Below are positions 1 to 8,772 of a DNA stretch of 55,567 nucleotides, piece by piece. The notes under the pieces are model-generated. The model made no database searches, had not been told where the DNA came from, and was given only the letters and a program-made list of their open reading frames with translations. Position numbers and translations under genes: made by a program. The stretch's first letter is position 1. The number at the start of each line of letters is the position of its first letter. This DNA is from Nocardia altamirensis NBRC 108246 (GTDB taxonomy: Bacteria > Actinomycetota > Actinomycetes > Mycobacteriales > Mycobacteriaceae). The stretch spans positions 1-55,567 of the forward strand of contig NZ_BDAY01000082.1 of the NCBI RefSeq assembly GCF_001612685.1. The letters run 5' to 3'.

Positions 1-92
1 TGCGGTGTGTTGCAACCATATGACTCCGCTCAACGGCGGTGAGCAACCATTTCTCTCCCGTCGATGGGTCAACAACCATTTCTCTCCCGTCG

Positions 93-182
93 ATTCGGGG
101 TTGCCGTCAACTCGGGCTTCGCCGTCGGCTCGGGCTTCGCCGTCGGCTCGGGCTTCGCCGTTGATTCGGGCTTTGCCGTCGC
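93..182. repeat. 18-bp tandem repeat, five units
   Basis: Units begin at 93, 111, 129, 147 and 165; the two central ones are identical (CTCGGGCTTCGCCGTCGG) and the outer ones are diverged. As 18 is a multiple of three, every frame gives a six-residue peptide repeat, which explains the spurious open frames here. Confidence 0.85.
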
Positions 183-213
183 GTTGGGATTCCTCGCACG
201 CCTGTTGAGCACC

Positions 214-248
214 TCGCACGCGTGTCCACTCTGTCGACACGCGTGCGA
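214..248. repeat. Perfect inverted repeat, 13-bp arms
   Basis: Left arm TCGCACGCGTGTC at 214-226 and its exact reverse complement at 236-248, with a 9-nt loop. A second hairpin (TCCCACG / CGTGGGA, 251-267) follows at once. It could be a terminator for a gene left of the window or a binding site; there is no T-tract. Confidence 0.7.
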
Positions 249-478
249 AGTCCCACGGCGCGTGGGAAGTCACGGTTCGGTGCGCTGACGGCGTCTGGAG
301 TTCAGGGGAAAGGGCTGGTTGGGGGTTTGGGCGGGGTGGGGGCGGGTAGGCACCATAGGGAGGGGCATGGTGGTCGGTTACGACTACAGCACGGCCTTGG
401 TCGACCCGTAGACCGAGTTGATCATGACGGCCTAGACTGAAATTCTGCCTACCCACACCATCTCGAAGGGGTGGAGCC

Positions 479-1228
479 ATGAGGCGCTCAATACAGTTTC
501 TCTTCTTTGTGATCTTGATCGGGGCGTTGGCCGCGTTCGGATCGGGAGCGGCGACCGCGACCATGATCGGGGCGCCGCCGGCCAATTCAGTGGAATCCAT
601 CGGACCGTCATCGGGTGCGCTTGTCGGCGTTGCCCATCCGGTGACCATCACGTTCGCCGCCGCGGTCACGGATCGCACGGCAGCCGAGCGGTCCGTCGAC
701 ATTCGAGCAGGGCAACCGTTGCCGGGGACGTTCGCGTGGACGAATGACCGGGAGGCGGTGTGGACGCCGACCGGCTTCCTGCCCGCCAATGCGCGGATCT
801 CCGTCGGCATCGGCCAGGTTCGCACCGAATTCAACACCAATGCAGGCGTTTTCGGTGACGGCGACATGTCGGCGCACACCTTCACGCTGACCGTCGGTGG
901 TGAATCACGGACGATGCCCGCCTCGTACGGCAAGCCAGGCTGGGAAACCCCGTCCGGCACCTTCCCGGTGCTGGAGAAGGCCCGCAGGGTCGTGTTCGAC
1001 TCGCGGACCATCGGCATCCCGCTGAGCTCCCCCGAGGGCTACGTGATCAACGGCGAGTTCGCCGAACGCCTCACTTGGGGAGGCGTTTACATCCATTCGG
1101 CCCCGTGGTCGGTGGAACAGCAGGGCAACTCGAACGTCAGCCACGGCTGCCTCAACCTCGCCCCGGACGACGCCGCCTGGGTCTACTACAACATCAACGT
1201 CGGCGACCCGGTCAGCCTGCACTGGTGA
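479..1228 (+). CDS. L,D-transpeptidase (YkuD domain), exported
   Basis: A 249-residue peptidoglycan cross-linking enzyme that should form 3-3 links between meso-DAP residues outside the membrane. Residues 1-28 form a signal peptide (hydrophobic FLFFVILIGALAAF). An Ig-like domain (about 40-125, with the actinobacterial TWTNDREAVW-type core) precedes the YkuD catalytic domain (about 130-249), which carries the conserved His of HSAPWS and the catalytic SHGCLNL motif with the Cys nucleophile. No lipobox Cys is present, so it is probably secreted or anchored by the signal segment, unlike lipoprotein forms. The start has a purine-rich GGGGTGGAG upstream. The gene stands alone. Confidence 0.9.
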   Translation: MRRSIQFLFFVILIGALAAFGSGAATATMIGAPPANSVESIGPSSGALVGVAHPVTITFAAAVTDRTAAERSVDIRAGQPLPGTFAWTNDREAVWTPTGFLPANARISVGIGQVRTEFNTNAGVFGDGDMSAHTFTLTVGGESRTMPASYGKPGWETPSGTFPVLEKARRVVFDSRTIGIPLSSPEGYVINGEFAERLTWGGVYIHSAPWSVEQQGNSNVSHGCLNLAPDDAAWVYYNINVGDPVSLHW

Positions 1229-1348
1229 GCAGCGGTGGTGGGTACCGGACTGCACCCACCACTCGCCCTGTCCTCCACACCACCGAATGACACGAGCCGA
1301 GCGCATCCACTAGCGTGACACGCACAGACGTGCACGAGGGGATCACGA

Positions 1349-1531
1349 ATGCCGCAGTTCCCGGTCCGAACTCCCTGCGACACAGCAGAAGTCGTTGCCG
1401 AACCGGCCAGGCCGAAGGACCGGGCCGACCTGGAACGGATCTGGCCTGCCCTTGACAACGCGCAGCGCACCGCGGTCCTGGAGTGTGTAGCCCGCCTACA
1501 CCCGGGGCACGCACGGCTGCCGTTCATGTAA
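1349..1531 (+). CDS. Small hypothetical protein
   Basis: Sixty residues, preceded by a plausible ribosome-binding site (GAGGGG, 7 nt before the ATG). The second half (LERIWPALDNAQRTAVLECV) looks like a real amphipathic helical segment, not a random frame. No family is recognised. It lies alone between the L,D-transpeptidase and the alpha/beta hydrolase, both on the same strand. It could be a spurious frame; codon use is compatible with a gene. Confidence 0.4.
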   Translation: MPQFPVRTPCDTAEVVAEPARPKDRADLERIWPALDNAQRTAVLECVARLHPGHARLPFM

Positions 1532-1584
1532 TGATCACCTGATTGGGACATAAGTCGCTCTGATCGGATCCGGGAGTTGATGGG

Positions 1585-2493
1585 ATGATGACCACCACAC
1601 CAACGCGCGCCGACATCGAGTTCCAGTCGGCGGGCACCACGGTGCGTGGCTGGCTGTATAGGCCGTCGGCAACCGGAGCCGCCGCCCCTGTCGTGATCTT
1701 GGCGCACGGGCTCGGCGCGGTCAAAGAGATGCGACTAGACGCGTTCGCGGAACGCTTCGCCGCGGCCGGATTCGCCGCCCTGGTCTTCGACTACCGGCAT
1801 TTCGGTGCGAGCGACGGCGCGCCTCGCCAACTGTTGAGCATCGGCCGTCAGCTCGACGACTGGTCGGCCGCGATCGACTACGCGACCTCACTCGACGGCA
1901 TCGATCCGACTCGAATCGCCTTGTTCGGAACGTCTTTCAGCGGTGGCCACGTGTTGCGCGTTGCGGCCAACGACCGCCGCGTCGCCGCGGTCGTTTCGCA
2001 GTGCCCGTTCACCGACGGCCCCGCGTCCGCCCCAACGGTCGGCTTCCGGCCCTTGCTCGGCATCGCGGTGCGCGCGATCTTGGATGTCGCCGCTTCGATG
2101 CTGCGCAGGCCACCGGTCACCGTCCCACTGACCGGCGCCCCTGGCCAGGTCGCGCTGATGAACGCGCCGGACGCGGCACCCGGCTACAACGGGCTGGTGC
2201 CGCAGCAGTTCACCCATGTGAACGAGGTCGCCGCCCGGATCGGGCTGACCCTGCCGCTCTATCGTCCGGGCCGGAGTCTGCGGAAGATCGGCGTCCCGGT
2301 GTTCCTCGGCGTCTGCCTCGAGGACTCGGTGGCTCCGCCGCGCCGCACCCTGCGCTATGCGGCTCAGGCCGGAACCAATGTCGAGGTGCACGAATACCCA
2401 GCAGGCCACTTCGACATCTATGTTCCCCCGCACTTCGATGAGGTCGTCGGCGACGAGGCCGCCTTCCTCGTCCAGCACCTGCGACCGTTCTGA
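1585..2493 (+). CDS. Alpha/beta hydrolase
   Basis: A 302-residue cytoplasmic hydrolase of the alpha/beta fold. ILAHGLGAVKEMR near residue 38 forms the oxyanion-hole region, GTSFSGG near 117 is the nucleophile elbow with the catalytic Ser, and the C-terminal EYPAGHFDIY supplies the His. It resembles dienelactone-hydrolase/acetyl-xylan-esterase-like proteins common in actinobacteria; the substrate cannot be told. The ATG has GGGAG upstream; the second codon is also ATG. It converges on the ABC transporter gene, with only 7 bp between stop codons. Confidence 0.85.
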   Translation: MMTTTPTRADIEFQSAGTTVRGWLYRPSATGAAAPVVILAHGLGAVKEMRLDAFAERFAAAGFAALVFDYRHFGASDGAPRQLLSIGRQLDDWSAAIDYATSLDGIDPTRIALFGTSFSGGHVLRVAANDRRVAAVVSQCPFTDGPASAPTVGFRPLLGIAVRAILDVAASMLRRPPVTVPLTGAPGQVALMNAPDAAPGYNGLVPQQFTHVNEVAARIGLTLPLYRPGRSLRKIGVPVFLGVCLEDSVAPPRRTLRYAAQAGTNVEVHEYPAGHFDIYVPPHFDEVVGDEAAFLVQHLRPF

Positions 2494-2500
2494 CCTGTTC

Positions 2501-4255
2501 TCACGCCGCAAGCAGCGCATCGTCGCGGGTGACAAGCGCGGCGTAGCGGCCGTCTCTTTTCATGAGCTCGTCATGTGATCCGCGTTCCACGACGTGTCCG
2601 CGCTCGAGCACGACGATCTGATCCGCGTCCCGAATCGTGGACAACCGGTGCGCGATGGTGATCGTGGTGCGATTGACCGACAGCGCGTCGATCGCGTCCT
2701 GCACCTCCTGCTCGGTGTGCGTGTCCAGCGCACTGGTCGCCTCGTCGAGCACCAGGATCGGCGGGTTGCGCAGCACGACCCTGGCAACGGCCAGCCGCTG
2801 CTTCTCGCCGCCGGAGAAGCGATACCCACGCTCCCCGACCAGGGTGTCGTATCCGTCGGGCAGGCTCATGATGTGCTCGTGAATTTGCGCGGCACGCGCT
2901 GCGTCGTGCAGTTCCTGTTCTGTCGCATCGGGTTTCGCGAAACGCAGGTTCTCGGCAACGGTGGCATGGAACAGATATGTCTCCTGCGACACCACACCGA
3001 CAGCGCTGGCGAGGTCCGCGAAAGATACGTCCCGCACGTCGATTCCGTCGATGGTGAGCGCACCTGAGCTCACGTCGTACAGCCGCGCCACCAAGTAACC
3101 GAGAGTGGTCTTACCGGAACCGGTTTCGCCGACAATCGCCAAGCTCGACCCGGCGGGCACAGTGATGTCGATGTCGCTCAACACATCCCGATTACCCGAC
3201 CCGTAGGAGAACCCGACGTGGTCGAACCGCACCTCACCCGCGACATCGGCCAGCGCCACCGGCCGAGACGGTTCCTCGATATCGGGCCGCAGATCCAGAT
3301 ACTCGAAGATCCTGCCGAACAACGCCATCGAGGCCTGCATCTCCACTCCGGTGGACAGCAACTGCACCATCGGCCGCAGCAGTGTCGTCTGCAAGGTGGT
3401 GAACGCGACCAGTGTCCCGATCGACACCAGCGGCTGCCCGGCCGTCACGGTGAGCCCCGCCGCGAAGTAGATGACCGCGGGCATCGCCGACATGACGATC
3501 TGAATCGTCGACTGCCGCCACCGCCCCGCCATGCTCGCGCGAATCTCCAGATCGACCAGCCCGCGCGACTCCCGCGCGAAACTGTCGACCAGCGCGGGCG
3601 AGCGCCCCATCGTGCGGCCGAGCAGAATGCCGCTCACCGAGAGCGACTCCTCCACGATCGCCGACATGCCTGCCAGCTTCTGCTGGCGCTGCGCGGTGAT
3701 CTTGCGGCGTTCGTCGCCGACCCGGCGGCTGATCCAGACGAAGAACGGCAGCATGATCAGCGAGACGATGGTGAGCCGCCAGTCCAGCACGATCATCGCG
3801 ACCACCGCCGCGAAGACGGTGGTGAAGTTGGAGACCAGCGACGTCGCCGTCGACGTGACGGTCGACTGCATGCCGCCGATATCGTTCGCGATGCGCGACT
3901 GCACCTCGCCGGTGCGCGTCTTGGTGAAGAACGACAACGGCATTCGCTGCAGCTGGGTGTAGACCGCGGACCGCAGGTCGTGCATGACGTCCTGGCCGAC
4001 GGTGGTCGAGATATAGGTCTGGAGCACGCCGAAGACGCTGGTCAGCACGGCGACGGTGACCATGCCCGCGGCGAGCATGGCGAGCAGTCCGGTGCGCCCG
4101 TGCGGGAGCGCGTCGTCGAGCACCGCGCGCAACAGGAACGGCGAGGCGAGCGCGACGATCGAGGACAGGAATACGAGTGCGGCCACGAGGGCCAGCCTGG
4201 CCCGATAGGGCCGGAACAGCCGGACGATCCGGCGCAGGTGATGTGGGGGCTGCAT
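2501..4255 (-). CDS. ABC transporter, fused permease and ATPase (exporter)
   Basis: A 584-residue half-transporter of the multidrug/lipid exporter type. Residues 1-310 form a six-helix membrane domain. The nucleotide-binding domain follows, with Walker A GETGSGKTT (about 372-380), signature FSGGEKQRLAVAR, Walker B ILVLDEATSALD and the H-loop IAHRLST. It should act as a homodimer exporting a drug or lipid. The start is well supported by GGAAGGAGG just upstream. It is divergent from a MarR regulator with a long palindrome between them (4291-4334), so repression by that MarR is the simplest reading. Confidence 0.92.
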   Translation of the reverse strand: MQPPHHLRRIVRLFRPYRARLALVAALVFLSSIVALASPFLLRAVLDDALPHGRTGLLAMLAAGMVTVAVLTSVFGVLQTYISTTVGQDVMHDLRSAVYTQLQRMPLSFFTKTRTGEVQSRIANDIGGMQSTVTSTATSLVSNFTTVFAAVVAMIVLDWRLTIVSLIMLPFFVWISRRVGDERRKITAQRQQKLAGMSAIVEESLSVSGILLGRTMGRSPALVDSFARESRGLVDLEIRASMAGRWRQSTIQIVMSAMPAVIYFAAGLTVTAGQPLVSIGTLVAFTTLQTTLLRPMVQLLSTGVEMQASMALFGRIFEYLDLRPDIEEPSRPVALADVAGEVRFDHVGFSYGSGNRDVLSDIDITVPAGSSLAIVGETGSGKTTLGYLVARLYDVSSGALTIDGIDVRDVSFADLASAVGVVSQETYLFHATVAENLRFAKPDATEQELHDAARAAQIHEHIMSLPDGYDTLVGERGYRFSGGEKQRLAVARVVLRNPPILVLDEATSALDTHTEQEVQDAIDALSVNRTTITIAHRLSTIRDADQIVVLERGHVVERGSHDELMKRDGRYAALVTRDDALLAA

Positions 4256-4290
4256 AGGCGCCTCCTTCCAAGGAAACTACGTCATGAAAC

Positions 4291-4334
4291 TGAGCATGAC
4301 TCATAATTGTTCCCAAAACAATGAGTTATGCTCA
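4291..4334. promoter_or_regulatory. Long imperfect palindrome, probable MarR operator
   Basis: TGAGCAT at 4291-4297 mirrors ATGCTCA at 4328-4334, and the inner ACTCAT and TTGT blocks also mirror each other, giving a 44-bp near-palindrome around a CCCAAA centre. It fills the gap between the divergent ABC exporter and MarR genes. A TATGCT hexamer (4327-4332) within it would be a -10 for the MarR gene, placing transcription start near 4340. Confidence 0.75.
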
Positions 4335-4339
4335 GAATC

Positions 4340-4765
4340 ATGGAGTCCGCCGAGACCGACCTGCCCGAACTCTTCCTGCGCGCCGCCAAACGCATCCGGC
4401 GCAACCAGGTCGCGCGGCTCGCACCCCTCGGCCTGACTCCGGCACAGGCGCGCGCCCTGCGCATCATCGCCCATCAAGAGGAACCGCTGCGCATGACCGC
4501 GCTGGCCGAACACCTCGGCATCGTGCCGCGCTCGGCGACCACGGTCGTCGACGCCTTGGCCGCCGCCGACTTGGTGACCCGCGCGCCCGATCCGACCAAC
4601 CGCCGTGTCACTCTGGTCGCGCCGACCGAATCCGGCCGCGCCGCCCTCGCCAGAATGGCGGCAGCCCGCCGCGCCGCCGCCGAGGAGCTCTTCGCCACCC
4701 TCTCCCCCGACCAGCGCGACATGCTGCGTGACCTGTTGGCAAAGCTGGATTCCGCTACCCCATAA
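4340..4765 (+). CDS. MarR-family transcriptional regulator
   Basis: A winged-helix regulator of 141 residues. The HTH (TALAEHLGIVPRSATTVVDALAAADLVTR) and the wing (DPTNRRVTLVAPTESGRAAL) are classic MarR. An in-frame ATG lies 12 bp further up (4328), but it falls inside the palindromic operator and overlaps the putative -10. The start at 4340 would fit a leaderless mRNA, as neither ATG has a ribosome-binding site. It is divergent from the ABC exporter and probably represses both itself and the exporter until a ligand binds. Confidence 0.88.
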   Translation: MESAETDLPELFLRAAKRIRRNQVARLAPLGLTPAQARALRIIAHQEEPLRMTALAEHLGIVPRSATTVVDALAAADLVTRAPDPTNRRVTLVAPTESGRAALARMAAARRAAAEELFATLSPDQRDMLRDLLAKLDSATP

Positions 4766-4993
4766 CGCAATCCGACCGATCGACCCTCGATCTCGACGAT
4801 CGTCACGCTCCCGAATCACACCGAGCCGCTCCCTACGCGCCGGTACTCGCCGGGCGTGTACCTGCCGTCAGCAACCGGGCAGTATCCTCGCCCGGGGCGA
4901 CGGTGGAAGTCGGCAGTACCGCCGCGTCCGCGCATGCTGCATTTCGAGATCGGTGCGGATAGCCTGGCGATATGACCTGATGAAGGTGGGGCG

Positions 4994-5740
4994 ATGGATC
5001 GACCGGAGATGAGTGCACGACGACCTGCAAACGACTACGGGCGGGGGCTACAGATGACGAGACGCGGTGCGCAAGAACAACCCCACGCACCCGATGACCG
5101 ATACCAGGGCGCCTACTCAGACTGGGTCGACGGGCCACCCGCCCGGGAACCCGAGCCGGCGCCGGAGTATTTCGAAGACCAGTTCAGCGGCCTGATCGAT
5201 CGATCGCGGGGGCGACGATCGACCCGCAAGTGGCTGATACCGGTGCTCGGCGTTGTCGTAGTCGCCGCCGGTGCCGGAGCCGCGTTCGTCCTCCTCGGCG
5301 ACTCGGAGCCGCCCTCGTCGGCAACCACTCCACCCCGGATCGGCGCGCCGGCCACCTCGCCCAGCGGGCAGTGCACCGCCGAGCGGGTCGGCAACCGGAT
5401 CAAGGGCAACGACCCAGGCGGTTTCGACTCCGGCCCCGCCGCGATCTTCGCCTTCCAGCACGCGTACTACGTGGCCCGCTCCGGCGAAGAAGCCCGTGCC
5501 GCAACCACTCCCAATGCCGCGGTCGAGTCGGCCGACGCCATCCAGCAGGGCATCGACTCCATTCCGGCGGGCACCACCTACTGCGTCGCCATCACCCCTG
5601 GCGCGTTCGCAGGCCAGTACGTGGTCGTCGTCACCGAGAACCGCCCGGGCAAGCAGCCGATCACCTACAACCCGCAGCTGGTCACCACCGCCGAGGACGG
5701 TGGACGCACCCTCATCAGCGCCATCGGTCCAGGACAGTAG
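4994..5740 (+). CDS. Membrane-anchored conserved protein (DUF8176-like)
   Basis: 248 residues: a charged, Pro-rich cytoplasmic N-terminus (about 1-78), one membrane helix (WLIPVLGVVVVAAGAGAAFVLL), a Ser/Thr/Pro linker, then an extracytoplasmic domain starting at CTAERVGNRIKGNDPGG and ending near residue 245. The two Cys of this domain (CTAERV and YCVAIT) could pair. The domain pattern is one I associate with conserved membrane proteins of Mycobacteriales, with no known function. Start chosen for AAGGTGGGG upstream; ATGs 15 and 60 bp downstream are alternatives. Confidence 0.75.
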   Translation: MDRPEMSARRPANDYGRGLQMTRRGAQEQPHAPDDRYQGAYSDWVDGPPAREPEPAPEYFEDQFSGLIDRSRGRRSTRKWLIPVLGVVVVAAGAGAAFVLLGDSEPPSSATTPPRIGAPATSPSGQCTAERVGNRIKGNDPGGFDSGPAAIFAFQHAYYVARSGEEARAATTPNAAVESADAIQQGIDSIPAGTTYCVAITPGAFAGQYVVVVTENRPGKQPITYNPQLVTTAEDGGRTLISAIGPGQ

Positions 5741-5787
5741 GAACAGCCCACCTAGTTCGCCACGGTTCCGGAAGGCACGAAACAACA

Positions 5788-5832
5788 ACGGCCGGACCGG
5801 GATTCGCTAACGCACTGGCCCGGGCCGGCCGT
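5788..5832. terminator. Bidirectional hairpin terminator candidate
   Basis: ACGGCCGGACCGGG at 5788-5801 pairs with CCCGGGCCGGCCGT at 5819-5832 (one mismatch), loop 17 nt. It lies between the convergent membrane-protein and folD genes. It lacks a T-tract, as is usual in GC-rich actinobacteria. Confidence 0.6.
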
Positions 5833-5866
5833 GATCGGAAGAATCGGGCGACGGCGCCCGCGGGGC

Positions 5867-6718
5867 TCAGCTGTTGGCGTTCTCCGCGGCGACGACGACG
5901 TGGCGCATGAGCAGCGCGGTGGTGACCGGGCCGATGCCGCCGGGTACGGGGCTCAATGCCGCGGCCTTCCCGCGCACCGAGTCGGCGTCGACATCGCCGA
6001 CGATGCTGCCGTCCGCGGCTTCGTTGGTGCCGACGTCGACGACGACCGCACCCTCGCGCACGTGTTTGCCGGTGACCAAACCGATTCGGCCCGCCGCCGC
6101 GACGACGATGTCGGCGGCCGAGGTGACTCCAGGCAGGTCGGTGGTCCGCGAATGACAGATGGTGACCGTGGCATTTTCGGCGAGCAGCAGCTGGGCGAGC
6201 GGCTTGCCGACGACATTCGAACGGCCGACCACCGCGACATGCCGACCGGACAGCGGGATCTCGTGGTGCTTCAACAGTTCGACCACCGCCTCGGAGGTGG
6301 CGGCGACGAACCCGTCGAGGCCGGAGGCGAGCAGGCCGAGCGACAGCGGGCTGACACCGTCGACGTCCTTGGTCGCCGCGATCGCGGAGCTGACATCCTC
6401 GAGGGTGATGCCAGCGGGCAGCGGCGTCTGCAGCATGATGCCGTCGGTCGCCGGGTCGGCGCTGCGCGCCGCGAGCTCGGCGCGGATCGTCTGCACCGAC
6501 GCGTCGGCACCGAGATCGACCGTGTCGCAGGCGATTCCGAGACGCTCGGCGGCCTTGCGCAACGAATTCACGTACCAGGCGCTGGCCGGGTCGTCGTTCG
6601 CGACGATCAGGGCGAGCCGTGGCGCGGCACCCGCCTCGGTGCGCGCGGCGGCGCGCTGCTTGGTGTCGGCGTTGAGGGCGGCGGCGAGTTCCTTGCCGGT
6701 CAGCGAAACGGTATCCAC
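5867..6718 (-). CDS. folD: Bifunctional methylenetetrahydrofolate dehydrogenase/cyclohydrolase
   Basis: FolD interconverts 5,10-methylene- and 10-formyl-tetrahydrofolate in the cytosol. The 283-residue protein has the family length. Visible marks are ASAWYVNSLRKAAE with the catalytic Tyr-x3-Lys region, DGIMLQTPLP, the DVDGVSPLSLG segment and the NADP-binding GRSNVVGKPLAQLL, ending with PVPGGIGPVTTALLM. The start is a GTG (VDTVSLTGKEL) preceded by AAGGTG; an upstream open frame reaching 7042 does not look like FolD. It is divergent from the YdcF-like gene. Confidence 0.95.
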   Translation of the reverse strand: MDTVSLTGKELAAALNADTKQRAAARTEAGAAPRLALIVANDDPASAWYVNSLRKAAERLGIACDTVDLGADASVQTIRAELAARSADPATDGIMLQTPLPAGITLEDVSSAIAATKDVDGVSPLSLGLLASGLDGFVAATSEAVVELLKHHEIPLSGRHVAVVGRSNVVGKPLAQLLLAENATVTICHSRTTDLPGVTSAADIVVAAAGRIGLVTGKHVREGAVVVDVGTNEAADGSIVGDVDADSVRGKAAALSPVPGGIGPVTTALLMRHVVVAAENANS

Positions 6719-6944
6719 GTTGTCACACCTTATCGGGGACGCGCCCGACCGCCACGACGCGCCCTGATCGCCGCGCCCGGTTTGTCCCACTACCGGAAAA
6801 CCGGCCGCAGAATCCGTTCGGCTAATACGTGATTTCGAGATCACCCCGCCGTATCGTGAACCTGCTTGCCCACGGCTAACTGCCAGCACGTGCCCAACCC
6901 GTTGTATGCCCAACACAGCATTTCGCGGAAAGGTGTCGACTGTA

Positions 6945-7814
6945 GTGAAGATCTCGAGGCACTGGAAACATCTAGCCGCGACGCTGTTCGCGGCCATCAC
7001 CCTGACCGGTCTAGCCGGCGTTCCCGCCCATGCCGGGGACACCGATGCCCTCTACAACTCCGCCCAGCGCAACTTCACCGACGGCAATGACGCCGCAGGC
7101 CGCGCCGACCTGCGCAACCTGATCGGCGCCGATCCCACCGACGCCGACGCCCTCTCACTGCAGGCGATCTGGTCGCATTACGCGGGCGACCTGCCCGCAC
7201 TCGGCGACGCGATGGCGCGGCTCAACGCGATCGATCCCCCGATGGCGGCGGGCACAACGAACGTGCTCAATGCCATCAACTTGGCCGTCGGCACGCTGCC
7301 GAATCCGTTTCCGGCCCTCATCGGCCCGCAGACCGGCATCGTCGTGTGCGGCTACGGCCTGCTGCCCGACGGCGCGCTGCGTCCCGAGCTGGTGAACCGG
7401 CTCACCGCGGCCTGGCTGCAGTCCATCGCCGCGCCGCTGTCGCCGATCGTGGTTTCCGGCGGCAATCCGCAGAACGGCATCGCCGAGGCGGACGCCATGG
7501 CGGGCTGGCTGATCGGCCACGGCGTGCCTGCCGCCAGGATCCACGTGGAGAACCGGGCCGGATCGACGGTGCAGAACGCCCTGTTCAGCACCAGGATGCT
7601 GCGCGATATCGGCGCGACGAGCGCGGTGGTCGTCACCTCGCCCAATCACATCCGGCGCGCCGTCGCCGACTTCATCGTGGCGGGCACCCAGGTGGTCGGC
7701 GCGACGACGTCGCTGGAACAGCTGGTCTCCCAGCTGCCGCCGCCTTCGCGGCAATCGCAGCGCGGCATCTATCTGGATGCCACCCGCACCTTCGAGTTGG
7801 CCACCGCGCGCTGA
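6945..7814 (+). CDS. Exported YdcF/DUF218-family protein
   Basis: About 289 residues from a GTG at 6945; an ATG at 6906 is in frame but has no ribosome-binding site, whereas GGAAAGG precedes the GTG region. The signal peptide ends at VPAHA. A helical TPR-like stretch (NSAQRNFTDGNDAAGRADLRNL) is followed by the DUF218 domain: GIVVCGYGLLPDG, VSGGNPQNGIAEADAMAGWL, ENRAGSTVQNALF and VVTSPNHIRRA. Such domains occur in envelope-linked proteins of unclear activity. It is followed by a strong hairpin. Confidence 0.85.
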   Translation: MKISRHWKHLAATLFAAITLTGLAGVPAHAGDTDALYNSAQRNFTDGNDAAGRADLRNLIGADPTDADALSLQAIWSHYAGDLPALGDAMARLNAIDPPMAAGTTNVLNAINLAVGTLPNPFPALIGPQTGIVVCGYGLLPDGALRPELVNRLTAAWLQSIAAPLSPIVVSGGNPQNGIAEADAMAGWLIGHGVPAARIHVENRAGSTVQNALFSTRMLRDIGATSAVVVTSPNHIRRAVADFIVAGTQVVGATTSLEQLVSQLPPPSRQSQRGIYLDATRTFELATAR

Positions 7815-7821
7815 CGTGCTC

Positions 7822-7862
7822 GCCCGGAATCCGCGCGCTCGCCGAGCCTGCGGATTCCGGGC
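7822..7862. terminator. Hairpin terminator candidate
   Basis: GCCCGGAATCCGC (7822-7834) and its exact complement GCGGATTCCGGGC (7850-7862) with a 15-nt loop, 7 nt after the stop of the YdcF-like gene. No T-tract. Confidence 0.65.
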
Positions 7863-7934
7863 AGCGGTTGGTGCCGGACCTCACCCGAAAACCGGTGGCC
7901 CGCGCGGGGCAGGCCACGGCAGGATGTGCGGGTG

Positions 7935-8768
7935 ATGGCAGGAAATATCGATACGGGGGGACGGCAGCCGGTGGTGCCGGCGGATGTCGTCGCGACCTTA
8001 CGCGCGGCGGGCTGTGTGTTCGCCGAGGACGAGGCTCGCCTGCTGAACGCCGCGGCCGCGGAACACGGCGCCGACCTCGAAGCCCTGGTAACGCAACGGG
8101 TCGCAGGGACGCCCCTCGAATACCTGCTCGGCTGGGCCGAGTTCCACGGCATCCGGGTGACGGTCGCGCCGGGCGTTTTCGTTCCCCGCCAACGCACCGT
8201 CTTCCTCGTCGACGAGGCCGCCGCACTGGCCCGTGCCAACACCCGGCACTCGGTCGTGGTCGACATGTGTTGCGGCAGTGGAGCATTGGGCCTGGCGCTG
8301 GCGACCGTCCTGGCCGCCGAAGACCGGCCGGTCACCCTGGCCGCCGCCGATATCGATCCCGCCGCCGTCGACTGCGCTCGCCGCAACCTGACCACGCTCG
8401 GCGCACCGGTCTACGAGGGCGACCTGTTCGACCCGCTCCCCGAGGAACTACGCGGCTGCATCGACATCCTGCTCGCGAACACCCCGTACGTCCCGTCCGC
8501 GATGATCGCGCACCTGCCGCCGGAAGCCCGTGACCACGAGCCGCACAGCGCCCTCGACGGCGGTCCCGACGGCCTCGACGTCTTCCGCCGTGTCGTCACC
8601 GGCGCCAGCTCCTGGCTCGCGCCCGGCGGCCACCTGCTCGTCGAAGCCAGCGAACACCAAGCCGAGCAGGCGCTCGCGGAACTGCGCGCACACGGCCTGC
8701 GCGCCAGGCTCGCCGAATCCGACGAGCACTACGCGACGGTCGTCATCGGGACCAGATCCGCAGGCTGA
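7935..8768 (+). CDS. PrmC-related putative protein-(glutamine-N5) methyltransferase
   Basis: About 277 residues; GTG codons at 7926 and 7932 are other possible starts. The N-terminal helical part (VTQRVAGTPLEYLLGWAEFHG, VFVPRQRT) and the SAM-binding VVDMCCGSGALGLAL match the HemK/PrmC fold. The catalytic motif is LLANTPYVP, with NTPY in place of NPPY. That variation marks a PrmC-related branch of unknown substrate, not release-factor PrmC itself. It converges on the SDR gene with 4 bp between the stop codons. Confidence 0.85.
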   Translation: MAGNIDTGGRQPVVPADVVATLRAAGCVFAEDEARLLNAAAAEHGADLEALVTQRVAGTPLEYLLGWAEFHGIRVTVAPGVFVPRQRTVFLVDEAAALARANTRHSVVVDMCCGSGALGLALATVLAAEDRPVTLAAADIDPAAVDCARRNLTTLGAPVYEGDLFDPLPEELRGCIDILLANTPYVPSAMIAHLPPEARDHEPHSALDGGPDGLDVFRRVVTGASSWLAPGGHLLVEASEHQAEQALAELRAHGLRARLAESDEHYATVVIGTRSAG

Positions 8769-8772
8769 GCCG

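Larger units (their letters stand above)
1..478. other. Intergenic stretch with short direct repeats and hairpins
   Basis: No convincing gene is seen. The stretch holds two exact 22-bp direct copies (44-65 and 73-94, core CAACCATTTCTCTCCCGTCG), five 18-bp tandem units (93-182), a perfect 13-bp-arm hairpin (214-248) and a 7-bp-arm hairpin (251-267). Short open frames across it read as low-complexity repeats of the 18-bp unit and are not called. The last 40 bases contain the ribosome-binding region of the next gene. Confidence 0.6.

Noticed and set aside
64..288. Open frame with an SGFAVG-type peptide repeat as a gene
   Set aside because: It is explained by the 18-bp tandem DNA repeat, has no ribosome-binding site, and other frames give equal repeats.
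3234..4316. Long open frames overlapping the ABC transporter on both strands
   Set aside because: They are Arg/Ala/Gly-rich shadows of the transporter, which has all ABC motifs.
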